A stretch of 64,000 nt of DNA, from NCBI GenBank assembly GCA_009733575.1, contig ML769391.1, forward strand, positions 418,147-482,146, read 5' to 3'. The stretch is from Gymnopus androsaceus JB14 (lineage: Eukaryota; Basidiomycota; Agaricomycetes; Agaricales; Omphalotaceae). The notes beneath the pieces are model-generated. The model searched no databases and was not told where the DNA came from. It saw only the letters and a list, made by a program, of their open reading frames with translations. Positions 11,594-22,123 of this stretch are shown piece after piece; within the stretch, counting starts at the first letter, position 1, and every line of letters starts with the position of its first letter. A program made the position numbers and the translations under genes.

Positions 11594-12762
11594 TAACAAT
11601 CTGAAGGGATATCCTGACTGATAACTAAGAATTCCGGTACAAGCTCAGCGCGCCCTTTTTAAAAAAACCTTAATCGAGTGCTTAAAGCCACCTGGAAATG
11701 ATATTTAGATATAGCTCGAAGGTGCGTTTTGAAATAGGCTGCGTTCAACAGACTGAAGTTCATTCTGACCGATTCAGACATTCACTAGCCGCGCATTAAT
11801 TCAAGTACGACGAACCAGTAGTAGTGATTCCAAGATGTAAGAAGTAAATATCATGTTTCTCCTCGAAATCCATCTCCGTTGATTGCCTCATTAGTATTAG
11901 CAGCCCGCGTCAAAATGATTCGACGTGCATTTGCATTCGTGACGTTCTGCATTTGTGGAGCTGCTCAGCTCAAGTTGAATTCTTGCTCATGTACACAGCA
12001 ATGGAGAAGCGCTGTCTGCCCGTGTCTGCCATTTCCGTGACCATCACGTTCTTTCCTTCGCATTCTTCAGATCTCTGGGTCTCGAATGCTCTCCTCCTCT
12101 GTCTGAAGTTTGACAAGGTTTTTAGACCCCAACCAAAGACAGTAGGACCACAGAAATGAAGATACGCTGCTGAGCAAACGCTTGCGCGCAAGGCCGCCAG
12201 ACCAATCTTGGTTTCGTTTTGCATTTTGCATTTGATTCACAAAACAAACTCGTGGGCTGCTACACTCTAGTTTGTTATGACGTTTTCCTAGAAAAATACT
12301 AGGCTCCCTTCATCATCTCATTTATGCTGTGTTTTACCCCTAAACCCTTACACTCAACCGACGTGTTACGACCTCTAGATTACGACCTTTAGGTGTACCC
12401 TGCAACTGCCAGCTGCGACGAAATCAATTGTAGTCATTCAAATCGGTCTTTCCCCATGTTCGTTGTGGTTTTTTTTTTGTAGTGAAATTTGAGGCAATGA
12501 ATACGAGCAGATGAAAAACACAAGAAAGGAGACACGAAATACGACAGACGCGAAGGAATTCCCAATGTTATTTGCCGAGTTCGAATACGAGTTCGAAGTA
12601 GGCCCGAGTTGTGTCAATGTCTTGAATGTCCAAGCTATAAATGACGCTTGAGTGCTGTTCGGTTGAACAACGAACTAAGCCAGATCTGGTTTCACAGAAT
12701 GTTTCGATGCTCTTGAACGATTATAAAAGCCAACTCGGGCCTTTAAGAACATTAGTCCCAAG
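11594..12762. other. Intergenic region with a copy of the F-box gene upstream sequence
   Basis: 11,660-11,830 resembles 9,890-10,060, the sequence before the F-box gene (shared words include CTGGAAATGATATTT, AAGGTGCGT, CAACAGACTGA, AAGTACGA), without the coding part. This is a remnant of a tandem duplication. The stretch 11,830-12,600 shows no credible exon. The last 100 bp is the promoter of esterase copy C. Confidence 0.5.
12722..12729 (+). promoter_or_regulatory. TATA box of esterase copy C
   Basis: TATAAAAG lies 34 bp before the start codon, with the same downstream leader as in copies B and D. Confidence 0.6.
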
Positions 12763-15073
12763 ATGATGAAAATCAGCCATGGATTGTCTATTCTTGTTGT
12801 GTTTCTCGCATTTACAACAACATCCCTCTCTTCTCATGTACACTCTCGTGCAAGCAACGATGTACCCATCATCGATCTAGGTTACGCGCAATACCAAGGA
12901 GTCTACGATTCGGTCAATAATATCACCAACTACTTGGGTATGTGATATGCGGCACCACCTATTGGTTAGTGGATACCCTCCTACATACGCGATTTTTCAA
13001 GCTAAATACCATTGTAACTCTGTTTTGGCAGGCGATTTGCGCTGGCGAGCTCCTCAACCTCCAGCCAGTAATAGCAGCGCTGGTGTTCAACAAGCCAACA
13101 CGCAGCCCAACCAATGTCCACAAGCTCCTACCGGAAATGCTTCTACTAATCCTCTGGAAGCTCAAAGCTCGTTGACTAGAAGGGCAAATGCACCTGGAAC
13201 GGAACCAGAGGATTGCTTGTTTTTGAAGTACGGAGTCGAAGTATCGATCTACCTGATATGCACTCATGTATCTTCGCGCCTCAGTGTTTACTTCCCTGGA
13301 GACACTATTCCTACTAAACCTCTCCCAACGCTCGTCTGGATTCATGTACGCTTTTACTGGCTATTTATTCCCTTGCCTCTATCGCTTATATGCTATCTGA
13401 TCCTTCCTAATGAATAGGGTGGTGGGTGAGTTACGATAACTACCTACTTATTTTTCTCTGTTCTGAATCTGTTATCAGTTATATCCTTGGCGGCGCAGAC
13501 GAATATTTAGGTTCCGACCTGTTGCGCGAAGCTAATAACGAAATCGTGGCAGTCATCATCCAATACCGACTGGGTCTCTTCGGTATGTCTTCTCCTTAGC
13601 GAATCGAGCGACTCGGATATGAATCTCCTCTACCACTACTACTAGGTTTCCTTCCCGGATCCAAGGTCAAAGCAAATGGAACCCTCAACGCTGGACTACG
13701 TTTGTGTATTTTATAACTTTGGCCATGTTACGTCTGACTCTCTTTATTTCCCTCTGTGATATAGTTGACCAGGATTTCGCGTTACGATGGGTACAAAGCC
13801 ATCACACAAAATCTCCTTACAGCTGCTTTACTCGGAAGTCGTTGCCCAAAGCAAGTTCGTATTTGCATCTACATTTGGCTGTACTGTACTGTGCTGACCA
13901 AGTCATATTCCAGTTGCTCCTCTGCAGATGATTCGTTGACCTGTCTTCGGGGAGTAAACGAGACTCTTCTTGAGACAATAAACACCAACATAAACGAGGG
14001 TGGTTTCTTTGGGACTTTCGTTTTCGTACCCGTAGTCGACGGAACTTTCATCACTCAACGGCCTATCGAGGCTTTGAAGCAAGGGAAAGTGAATGGGGTA
14101 AGCCGCCTTGATTTCTCCTAGTAGCTTTTTGTTGTTAACAATGCTTCTGATGGTGTCATTGCAGAAAGCATTGCTCTCCATCACCAACACCAACGAAGGC
14201 GTCATCTTTGTGAATCAGACCAACCCAATAACAAACATGTCACTGTACGCAGGCACGCTGTTCCCCAAGTTTGGACCCAAGCAGGATAGTAAGACTGCTG
14301 AACTCTATGCGTCTCTGGGTACGCCTCTTGAACAGGATGATGCCATTATGGCTGAATGTAAGTGCGACTTTTGGAGCTCCCACTTGGTTTACTGTCTGTT
14401 TATCATTTGCTAATGAATGGTTGCACGCAGCTATCTTTATTTGTCCTACGTTCTATCTCTTGAGCGCATTCCCGAACAGGTCATGGAAGGTATGTAGTTG
14501 GAAGTACTATTTGACTAGGACAAGGTCTCACCGAGCTTATTCATCATAGGGACAATTCGGTAGGGTTTGAACGAACGCGTTGGAGGGATTGCTAGATACT
14601 GATGACTATTTACTTCTAGCGATTCCGCCTGCGACGCACGGAGAAGATTTGTACTACTATTTCCCCACTAGTAGGTAAGATACCCGTTGTATCTCGCGAA
14701 GAAGGTAGTAGGGTATTCGCTAAACCTTCCTTAGCCTCTTTGGACCTCTTGCTGTACCTCCAGCGTTCAACAACACCCTATTCCTCGCCGCCTTTTCGGG
14801 AGCCTTCATGGCATTCGTAGTCTCGCAGGATCCCAATGACCAAATAGTTCCTACGATTACTCCCTATTGGGATATGTACTCGAACGACTCGACGGTGATG
14901 GTTTTCAACCAGACTGCGGATGGTACCTCTCCCGATATTCATGTCGACAATGCGGATGCTAGCCAGCTTGAACGCTGCAGGTGTGTAATTGAGACGTGAC
15001 ATCTTGATTGTGCTGCTGAATATGTACGATCCATGGGTTCTGGAACAGCGTTGGGGTGTTGACAGGGCAATAA
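12763..15073 (+). pseudogene. Type-B carboxylesterase copy C, decayed
   Basis: Same gene structure as copies B and D, with at least three lesions. (1) Exon 1 ends NYLGM and then TGA (12,943-12,945) where copies B and D have the Arg codon CGA. (2) After LRWVQSH (to about 13,802) the sequence jumps to the intron before YSEVVAQS, so the exons encoding WGESAG and the following block are missing; without that serine no hydrolase activity is possible. (3) In the exon beginning GGACAATTCGGTAGG the frame hits TGA because GTTTTTGAACG has become GTTTGAACG. The 8-nt microexon GGTGGTGG is kept at 13,418-13,425. The terminal exons (SQDPNDQI, GSTVMVFNQT-like DDSTVMVFNQT, WNSVGVLTGQ) remain recognisable. 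Confidence 0.85.
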
Positions 15074-15096
15074 GCGAAGAACTTAATTGAACTTAT

Positions 15097-15720
15097 CACA
15101 CTGCCAATAATTATGCTTCAGCTTGGCTGAAGCATAATGGGAAATAAATTATTTCAATCCCTATACGATGTGTACTTTTTCAGAAAAATTCAAAAATCGT
15201 ATATTTCAATAGAGCAATGAATAAATTGAATCTCGACATTCTGAATTGAGAACTTTATATAGATATGTGAAAGAGAAGCTTTCAATCAGACTCTGGAAAC
15301 AATAGATTCAATGTGGACTTGAAAGCCCTGCTTTCACAATAAGAGTGAAAGTAATTGTTTCGAAAAAAAATTCAATTATTGCCTTTCGCTGTGCGGTTTG
15401 GCAGCGGCCCGGATCGGCCCGAGCATCGGAGTATTCTCTTTCTGGAACCATTCTTCGAAATATTTGCTTTCACTCTTATTGTGAAGTAAAAGTATTCAGT
15501 CTGCATCAAAACTATTGTTTTGAGAGCTCAATTGAAAAGCACTCTTCCGGAAGTCTGTTTAAAATTCAAAATTCAGAGGGTCTAAATGTAATTCCTTTGT
15601 AAGTTCATTGAAATATTTATCTTATATACTTGTATGAAAAAGTACATTTATCTTATGCACTGAAATAATTCATTTCTCACAGTACTTCAGCCTGGCTGAA
15701 GTATAATCATTGGCGGTGTG
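15097..15720. mobile_element. MITE-like foldback element, TAT target duplication
   Basis: About 60-bp terminal inverted repeats. The left end CACACTGCCAATAATTATGC pairs with the right end that finishes ATTGGCGGTGTG. Each end contains its own small palindrome, CTTCAGCTTGGCTGAAG on the left and CTTCAGCCTGGCTGAAG on the right. TAT flanks both sides (15,094-15,096; 15,721-15,723). Inside, CTTTCACTCTTATTGTGAAG at 15,467 is the inverse of the sequence at 15,333-15,352, so the whole 624 bp can fold into one long hairpin. No protein is encoded. A 3-bp AT-rich duplication is compatible with PIF/Harbinger-like MITEs, but this is inference. Confidence 0.75.
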
Positions 15721-15727
15721 TATGGAG

Positions 15728-15835
15728 CCACAACAAGGTCTTTTCTCAAAAAAATGGCCTTGGGCATTGCTAGAGACCTATTTTTGCTAGCCATGTCCAA
15801 GGCTTTTTTTAAAAAAAATGTCCTTGTTGTTGTTC
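15728..15835. repeat. Imperfect hairpin repeat
   Basis: ACAACAAGG and CAAAAAAATGGCCTTGG on the left are answered by CCAAGGCTTTTTTTAAAAAA and TCCTTGTTGTTGT on the right, forming an arm of about 45 bp around AGAGACCTATTTTTGCTAGC. It adjoins the MITE and may be a separate small foldback element. Confidence 0.55.
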
Positions 15836-15899
15836 CATTGGTAATATACTGTACATTGCAAAAAGTCTGTTGGAATATTACTTGGTCCAGTCCGGCACT

Positions 15900-16650
15900 C
15901 ACCCGGCACTGAGGGAGCACTGCCTATACATTCATCCAGACATTCCCCCTATTATTATTTACTTATAAAGCCTGTACTGTTGCTACTGGAACCCTTGCGC
16001 ATTTGCTGCAGGTTCCCTGTCTATACAGATTTTTTCCCTCCTTTGCTCACATCTCAGGGTCTAATCCAACAAAGTCATGTGATGCCAGATGGAACTGTTC
16101 TGCGCATAAGTATCTTAAATAAAAAACTTATCTGTCAGGCCTTGATTCATTTACAGACACTCCCTGCACCCGCTATCCACCCGCTGATGTTTCCCACACT
16201 TCCTGACCGTCTGCGGATACTTCCCACACTCATTACCTTAATTGTGGGCACTTTCCATGCTTATTTACCATTTATCCTGCCTGCCGGGCACTTTCTACAT
16301 GTGATTACCAGTTATCCTGCCTCCCGCACTTGATAACCATCCATCAGGCCCTCCCGATGACTTACACAGCCACCCTACAGTATATAAGTAGACACCCCAA
16401 GTCCATGTACCCTAGTCTGTTATTACCATTGTTACTGAATCAATCCTGTTTTGCTTCTGTCTCTGTCTCTGTCTCTCTGTTTCTGTCTGTTCTACCCAGT
16501 TGTGCCTTCCAAGCTCCATTCGAAGGCTCACTGTCATCTGCATTAACTGCGAGGCTCTGTCTGTAGATACCAAATCTACATCCAGAGCTCACTGTCTTCT
16601 ATCTCTGTTTACCACTTTACAACCAAAGCTCCCCGGGAGCTTCCTATTTG
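15900..16650 (+). other. LTR-like or promoter-like sequence without a gene
   Basis: A plus-strand TATATAAG at 16,381 is followed by a CT-rich run (CTGTCTCTGTCTCTGTCTC) and no coding region. Short repeated words occur upstream (TTATCCTGCCT, GGGCACTTTC). This resembles the promoter/R region of an LTR, and a solitary LTR is possible, but no matching partner or boundaries were found. Confidence 0.3.
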
Positions 16651-16677
16651 GGTTCTGCTACCTCTAGAACCTCTGGG

Positions 16678-16830
16678 ACCATCCACTTTCACTCAATTCC
16701 ATCCACTCCCACGCTATTTCCACCCGCTCTCACCCTATTCCATCCGCTTCCACGCTATTCCCATCCGCTTTCACTATTCCATCCACTCCCATGGTATTTC
16801 CGTCCGCTTTTGCTGTATTCCACCTGCATT
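16678..16830. repeat. CT-rich minisatellite
   Basis: About seven degenerate copies of a 22-25-bp unit of the type ATTCCATCCGCTTYCACGCT. No coding signal. Confidence 0.6.
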
Positions 16831-18431
16831 ATCCATATTTGGACTTATTACACCTTTTTGGACCACCCCTTCATCCATATTCCATCTGCTTCCACTCATT
16901 TCTGGTTGTCGGACCACAATCATCAGCAAAACCTGGATCTTCAGGTAAGCATTTACGAAGTTTGGTAAAGGCCAACACCAAGGCCAACCCTGCCAATCTG
17001 GTGAATTTTTCGATGTACGTTATAACAAACATATGACAATGGCCAACCTCGCCAACCTGGTGATATTCACCAGTGTTGCAGCCAATATAACATATTTTGT
17101 TGTTAGCCAAGGTTGGCCATTCAGTTTATTTTTTTGTCAAAAAAGGGAGAAAATTCAGCTCCGCTTTAGTAGCAGGCTGCTTTATTCATAATTTACTGAT
17201 TCATAGCATTTTCTATTATTGTTGTTGGCAGGAGCTAATGCACTTACATTTCTTATTTAGATTTCTACATTATTCACTGGTTCGAACTCGGGACCTTATA
17301 AAACCTCAGGCGCTAATATGCTCACATGCTCCACTTACCACTCAGCCAAGCGGCGATATATTATGTGTGTGTTTATATTGAATATACACCACTCAATGCA
17401 TCCTCTATTTTTTAATTAAGAGTTCACTTCAATGTTTTGACTACATTTTGACTACTTGACACATACATTAGTGTGTTCTGCCTATCCAGTACACATATAA
17501 TAAATTGGACAACCTTTTTTTTTTTTTTTTGGTATCATTTTATTGCATGCGGAGGAGTACCTCATGATGCGCATCTACATATCTATATATTAAGGCCCAT
17601 TGCCTCTCCGTGCCCCTGCGGTTCTGAAGAGCCCTACAGACGGAGCAAGTGCAGTGCACCATGCTTTATTCCCCCTGCAGTCCAACTTATCCCCAGTTGT
17701 TTCTTCAGCCACCGCTGGCTAGGGGGAGCACGGCTCCACTCTACTTGTTACATTGTGTATGGGTGTGTTTTCTGCGATGAGCTTGGACAACCTTTACAAG
17801 GTCTGGTAAAGTGTGACTATGTAATATAATATTGACAACCTTCAAAAAATATTGTTGAAGTTGGTAAAGGAATATCATATTTTAAACCCTTCACCAAGCA
17901 TTGCTATGTATCACCAGATTGGCAGATGTTGGCAATCGAGGCCTGGGAATAACGGGCTTGTACAGTTTTGTTGATGATACCACCCGCTTCCTCCTGATTA
18001 CATCATCAGGTGGCCTGTACACTGTTCCTTGCACCTCTGAGGCTTGTACTGTTCTGTACAACACTCATACTACTGTCCAGACCCACCTTACGGCACGGTT
18101 ACCCCGGGTGGTCGCATTTGGTCTCCACCTACATCTAGGTGTGAGACATTCAGGATACCTTGGTTCGAGATCCGTTTCGTGCACCAGGTCTCACATTATC
18201 TATGCTATACTTATCTTCAAAAATCAATGCTGTGCAACACATTTTCACGGACCAATTGCTCTCGCATCAGTACAATGTATGTCCCAGTACATCTCCAACA
18301 ATAAGTCCTTGTGGAGCATTTGTTGAGACTTGGGATGATGACAAAGAGGATATGTGCAGGGGTCAGATCCTCCCAGTTTCTCATTGGTGTTTCACCAGTA
18401 TCATGCTTGGCAAAGTCGCCGCTTATATATA
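16831..18431. other. Repeat-rich gene-free stretch
   Basis: It contains words such as GCCAACCTGGTGA and the perfect palindrome CTGGTGATATTCACCAG near 17,058, with an inverted relative CACCAGATTGGC near 17,912, hinting at a further TIR element between them whose ends I could not fix. Also present are a T-run (17,516-17,531) and a tRNA-like sequence (separate entry). Open frames here (17,097-18,474) have no family signature. Confidence 0.35.
17277..17362 (-). other. tRNA-like sequence with pol III A and B boxes
   Basis: On the minus strand TTGGCTGAGTGGT fits the A box and GAGTTCGAACC fits the B box, about 50 nt apart. The 3' acceptor strand needed for a cloverleaf is missing, so this is a tRNA-derived SINE head or a tRNA relic rather than a working tRNA gene. 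Confidence 0.4.
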
Positions 18432-18795
18432 CACCAGGGTCAGCCCTGTTCATCTATTTTTGGAAAATAATTGAGAAAAGCTAATGGAAATGATACTATT
18501 CCAGGTACTTTTTCTATGCAAGAATGTAATCTAATCTCTGCCTGGAAACTTTGAGAAAGAAATTAACTATCCAAATGTTTTTCTAGCTTGAGAAAATTAT
18601 GGTCCTGGTCTGGGACGCTCCGGACCGTAATTTCCTCGAGCTGGAAAAACATTTGGATAGTTAATTTCTTTGTTAGTGTTTCTGGGCAGGGATTAGGCTA
18701 CATTCTTGCATAGGAAAAGTACCTGGAATGGTATCATTTCCATTAGCTTTTCTCAATCATTTTCTAAAAATAGATAAACAGGGCTGACCCTGGTG
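18432..18795. mobile_element. Palindromic MITE-like element, ATA target duplication
   Basis: Almost the whole 364 bp is one inverted repeat. The left arm begins CACCAGGGTCAGCCCTG and the right arm ends CAGGGCTGACCCTGGTG. The arms stay about 90 percent complementary to a short centre near 18,610 (TCTGGGACGCTCCGG). ATA lies on both sides (18,429-18,431; 18,796-18,798). It is non-coding. The structure is that of a foldback MITE. Confidence 0.8.
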
Positions 18796-19037
18796 ATACA
18801 CCAATGTCCTCCCATTTGAGTCCCTGGATTTAAAATATAATTGATTTCCTGGGGCAAGTCAATGATGCAGCTGCAATTTGCTCTTGAAAGCAACCAACTT
18901 CAATGTCAAATTTTTTTCCCTTCAACTCTGGAAGTTGAGGAGTTATTTGCCAAGCTTTTAACAAGGGTATGCTGAGAAGAAAAGGATGTAGACCCTGTGT
19001 TTGCATGGACATTGTGGTGACAGGACATGTCTAAAGC

Positions 19038-21516
19038 TTAAGTTTGATCATAATGCCAAAAGTGTCTGTTGAATATCTGATAACAGTGTTTAGTCCTAGC
19101 GTGAAAACAATCATCCTTCACCAATGCAATGGCGGATTGATTGTCTGACTTGATAGGGATCACATGAGTAATTGGACCAAAGATTTCCGACAAAAGATTC
19201 CTAAGCCATATTGCTTCCTTCACCGCATGGGTCAAAGCAATATACTCGGCTTCCGTGGTGGATAAAGAAATGGTATCCTGTCATTTCGACGACCAAGATA
19301 CTGCTCCGCCATTCAACATAAAAACATACCCGGAAATAGCATGTCGATCCTCTTGGGACATACCATCCGCATCCGTATAGCCTTGGACTGTCTCCTGGTT
19401 GCTCGTACTGAGCCAAAAGTCTAAAGTGTATTTGAGATAGGCATAGACACGGCGTACACCATTCCAGTGAGTGATGCCGGGGTTTTGTGAAAAGCGAGCA
19501 AGGATAGAGACTGCATACGTGATGTCAGGTCTCATAGCGACGGATAAGTACTGGAGAGCGCCAAGGGCCTCTCTGTAGGGTTTGTCGCGCATAAAAGCGA
19601 TATCCTCAACCGTTTTAGGTGATTGGTCTTTGGTGAGGTGGATGTGGGGATTGAAGGGAATAGAGAGTGGCTTTATATCCGAGAATCCATAGCGAGAGAG
19701 TATGGCGTCAATGTATGACTGTTGGGATAGGTGAATCGTCCTATTATGGAGAGATCTTCAGATCTCGATCCCAAGTAGCCAATGGATTTCTCTGGAATCA
19801 ACAACTTCAATTATGGCCCCAATATCTTTCTTTAGTTTCTCCATGATGGCCAGGGTTTCGGTAACCAATGTCATGTCATCAACATGTATGAAAATGATGG
19901 TGAAGGGATTTGTGCAATAGAAAACAGCGTGATCAAAGTCAGACCGTTTAAACCCCAACTGGGTCATGATTTCCCTGAATCGCATATACCATCGTTGACT
20001 GGCTTGTTTAAGTCCGTAAAGTGCGAGTTTAAGCCGTAAAGTTTGACCTGGTTTTACCCCTATATCTATGCCTGGGGGTGCCTTCATAAAAATGCGCTCG
20101 TTGTCATCCAATTTCCTGTAAAGGTAAGCTGATTTCACATCCATTTGGTGAATAATCATGCTCTTCTCAGCTCCAATGCTGAGTATAGCACGGGCTGATG
20201 CAAGTTTCGCAACAGATGCGAAGGTTTCGTCTGGGAAGTAGTCAACGTCTGGGATCTGATTAAATCCACGTACAACAAGACGAGCTCGGTGTCCTGTAAT
20301 GTGACCTTGTTCATCCTTCTTGGTCCGATAGACCCATTTGGATGTGAGAATATTGGCATCTGGAGGTGGAGTGACAATTGTATAGGTTCCACGCTCCTGG
20401 AGTCTGGAGATTTTGTCCTTCATGGCATTGTACCATTTGGAGCTGTCAGGTCATTGCATAGCTTCTGCAACAGATAAAGGATCAGATTCAATTTCTGATG
20501 TTACCTGACCTAGAGATGCGGTAAGATGTCGCAACTCATCACTTCCTTCTCCTAGTCCTTCAATGACATCCCTGATCTTCTTGGTGGGTCGTCTGACTCG
20601 TTTCCCAGATACTTCGTCTGGTGCAATTGGTTCGGCAATCTCTTCTGGAACTGGTATGACAGGCTGTTCCGACTCGGTGACTGATGTTTCCAAATTTCCC
20701 AAATTTCCATCCTCCCCTTCAACGGGTTGGATCTGCCTGTCAGAGAAAACTACGTTCCTCTCCATTGTGACAGTGTGACGTGTTGGCCAGTAGATGTAGT
20801 GACCATTTGATTCGGGTTCGAGTCCTATCCAGCATCCTTCCTGGGCCTGTGGTTCCAATTTGCCGGGTTCCTTTTCTCATTTAACATAAACAATACTGCT
20901 GAAGATTCGAAGATTAGTAATGTCCGGTTTAATACCAAACTGTTTCTCGTATGGAGTGGCCATTCCAATGGCTTTCTTTGGCATCCTGTTCCAAACATAT
21001 ACTGCATATTTCATCATGAATCCCCAAAGCCATTTTGGGAGTCCTGATGAGATCAAAAGACTTCGAACTGCGTTAAGCAATGTTCGGTGTGCGCATTCCG
21101 CTATACCATTGTGTTCAGGGGTGTCGTGTACCGTGAGACGTCGTCGTGTCCCAATACGTTCCAGATATGCCGTGAATTCGTTACTGAGAAATTCTCCCCC
21201 TCGATCAGAGTGGAGAACTTTAACAGTTGTGCCATATTGAGTTTGGAGACCCGTTTGGAGAACCACGTACTGTGCAAATGACTCGTCCTTTGACTTCATT
21301 TGGGGTTCCTCCAACCAGTCAGTTGCTTCATCAACTAGAGTCAGCGTGTACGTGTAATGGTTTACCGTTCTGACTTGTGCTGGTCCCACACGTCCATGTG
21401 GAAGACGTCTCCAAAATTCTCCGCACGTGGAGATGATCGCACCTGAGCGATAGGATACCTGGATGCTTTTCCAAGCATACAAGCGCGGCATTCTGGCACC
21501 AGAGGCTCTAGCCTTA
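19038..21516 (-). pseudogene. Copia retrotransposon integrase-RT-RNase H part
   Basis: The 3' half of a Ty1/Copia-type polyprotein, read on the minus strand in several frames. The integrase zinc motif CRACMLGKASRYPI is at about 21,490-21,450. The catalytic triad is visible: Asp in LVDEATDW, Asp in HSDRGGEF and Glu in EHNGIAECAHRT. Reverse transcriptase (20,423-19,758) has MDVKSAYL and HVDDMTLV with both aspartates. RNase H-like sequence follows (AVKEAIWLRNLL, DNQSAIALVKD, RTKH at 19,235-19,038). At least three frame changes or stops separate these pieces, so no polyprotein could be made. No 3' LTR resembling the 5' LTR at 45.0-45.4 kb was found below 19,038. The 5' half of the same element is probably 42,721-45,365. 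Confidence 0.85.
21507..21516. repeat. 10-bp word shared by the two Copia halves (left)
   Basis: TCTAGCCTTA occurs here and at 42,711-42,720. Joining the two Copia halves across it gives a continuous frame reading RLRLEPLVPECRAC into the integrase zinc motif. It may be a target duplication of the whole insert between them, although 10 bp is long for a Gypsy insertion. Confidence 0.45.
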
Positions 21517-22123
21517 TTAAAATAAAGCTTGACAACTTGTCACAGGTGTATTTTAATATTTGCGACAGCTATATAGAGCCTACAGTACTGACAGGGGAAC
21601 CCTAACCATAGTATGGTAAGATGGGGCCATATCTCGGGAACCAGGGCCGTGGGAAAAAACGGAAATGGCTACACCCCGTTATTTTCGGCCCGCTTTCCGA
21701 TGGTGGTATCCATTTAACCCTAACCCTAAAAATGAATTATGCCAAAAAAGGAAATTTTCGCACTGTTTTGGTCAGGTCTCGTTAGGGTGAGCACTTGTGC
21801 TCACCCTAACATAGAGACCTGATCAAAACAGTACCAAACAAACAGTGCACATAGGTTAGGGTTAGGGTGGTTAGGGTTTAGGGGTTGAGGATAAAAAAGG
21901 GGGTGTGGGGGCTTGCCCCACTGTTATAATATTAGTCATCATTAAGGTTAGGATCCGAGGTAGGGTTAGGGTTGGGTGCAGGTGACCTGTATGAGCATGA
22001 GAAAAGTGTCCTTTTTTTCCCACGGGCTCTCGTTCTCTCTGTATAGATATTACGACTTTGGTGCTGACAAGTTGTCACTGGTATTAAAATACACCTCTGA
22101 GAACTTGTCAGGGTTTATTTTAA
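21517..22123. mobile_element. MITE-like element with telomere-like repeats and central hairpin
   Basis: The terminal inverted repeats are about 45 bp (left start TTAAAATAAAGCTTGACAAC, right end GTTTATTTTAA) and TA stands on both sides. The centre (21,763-21,831) is a strong hairpin around GTTAGGGTGAGCAC/GTGCTCACCCTAAC. Telomere-like words are scattered through it: CCCTAACCCTAAA at 21,718, GGTTAGGGTTAGGG at 21,854 and TAGGGTTAGGGTTGGG at 21,961. No coding. A TA duplication fits a Tc1/mariner-type MITE. It sits exactly between Copia integrase sequence on its left and Gypsy RT sequence on its right. Confidence 0.75.

Noticed and set aside
16330..17110. Second retrotransposon with internal genes
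   Set aside because: Promoter-like TATATAAG is present but no gag or pol homology; only a possible solitary LTR.
17277..17362. Functional tRNA gene
   Set aside because: The 3' acceptor strand cannot pair with the 5' side; kept only as tRNA-like.
18830..19012. Minus-strand open frame below the Copia RNase H
   Set aside because: It does not match the C terminus of Copia RNase H or any LTR; too short to call.
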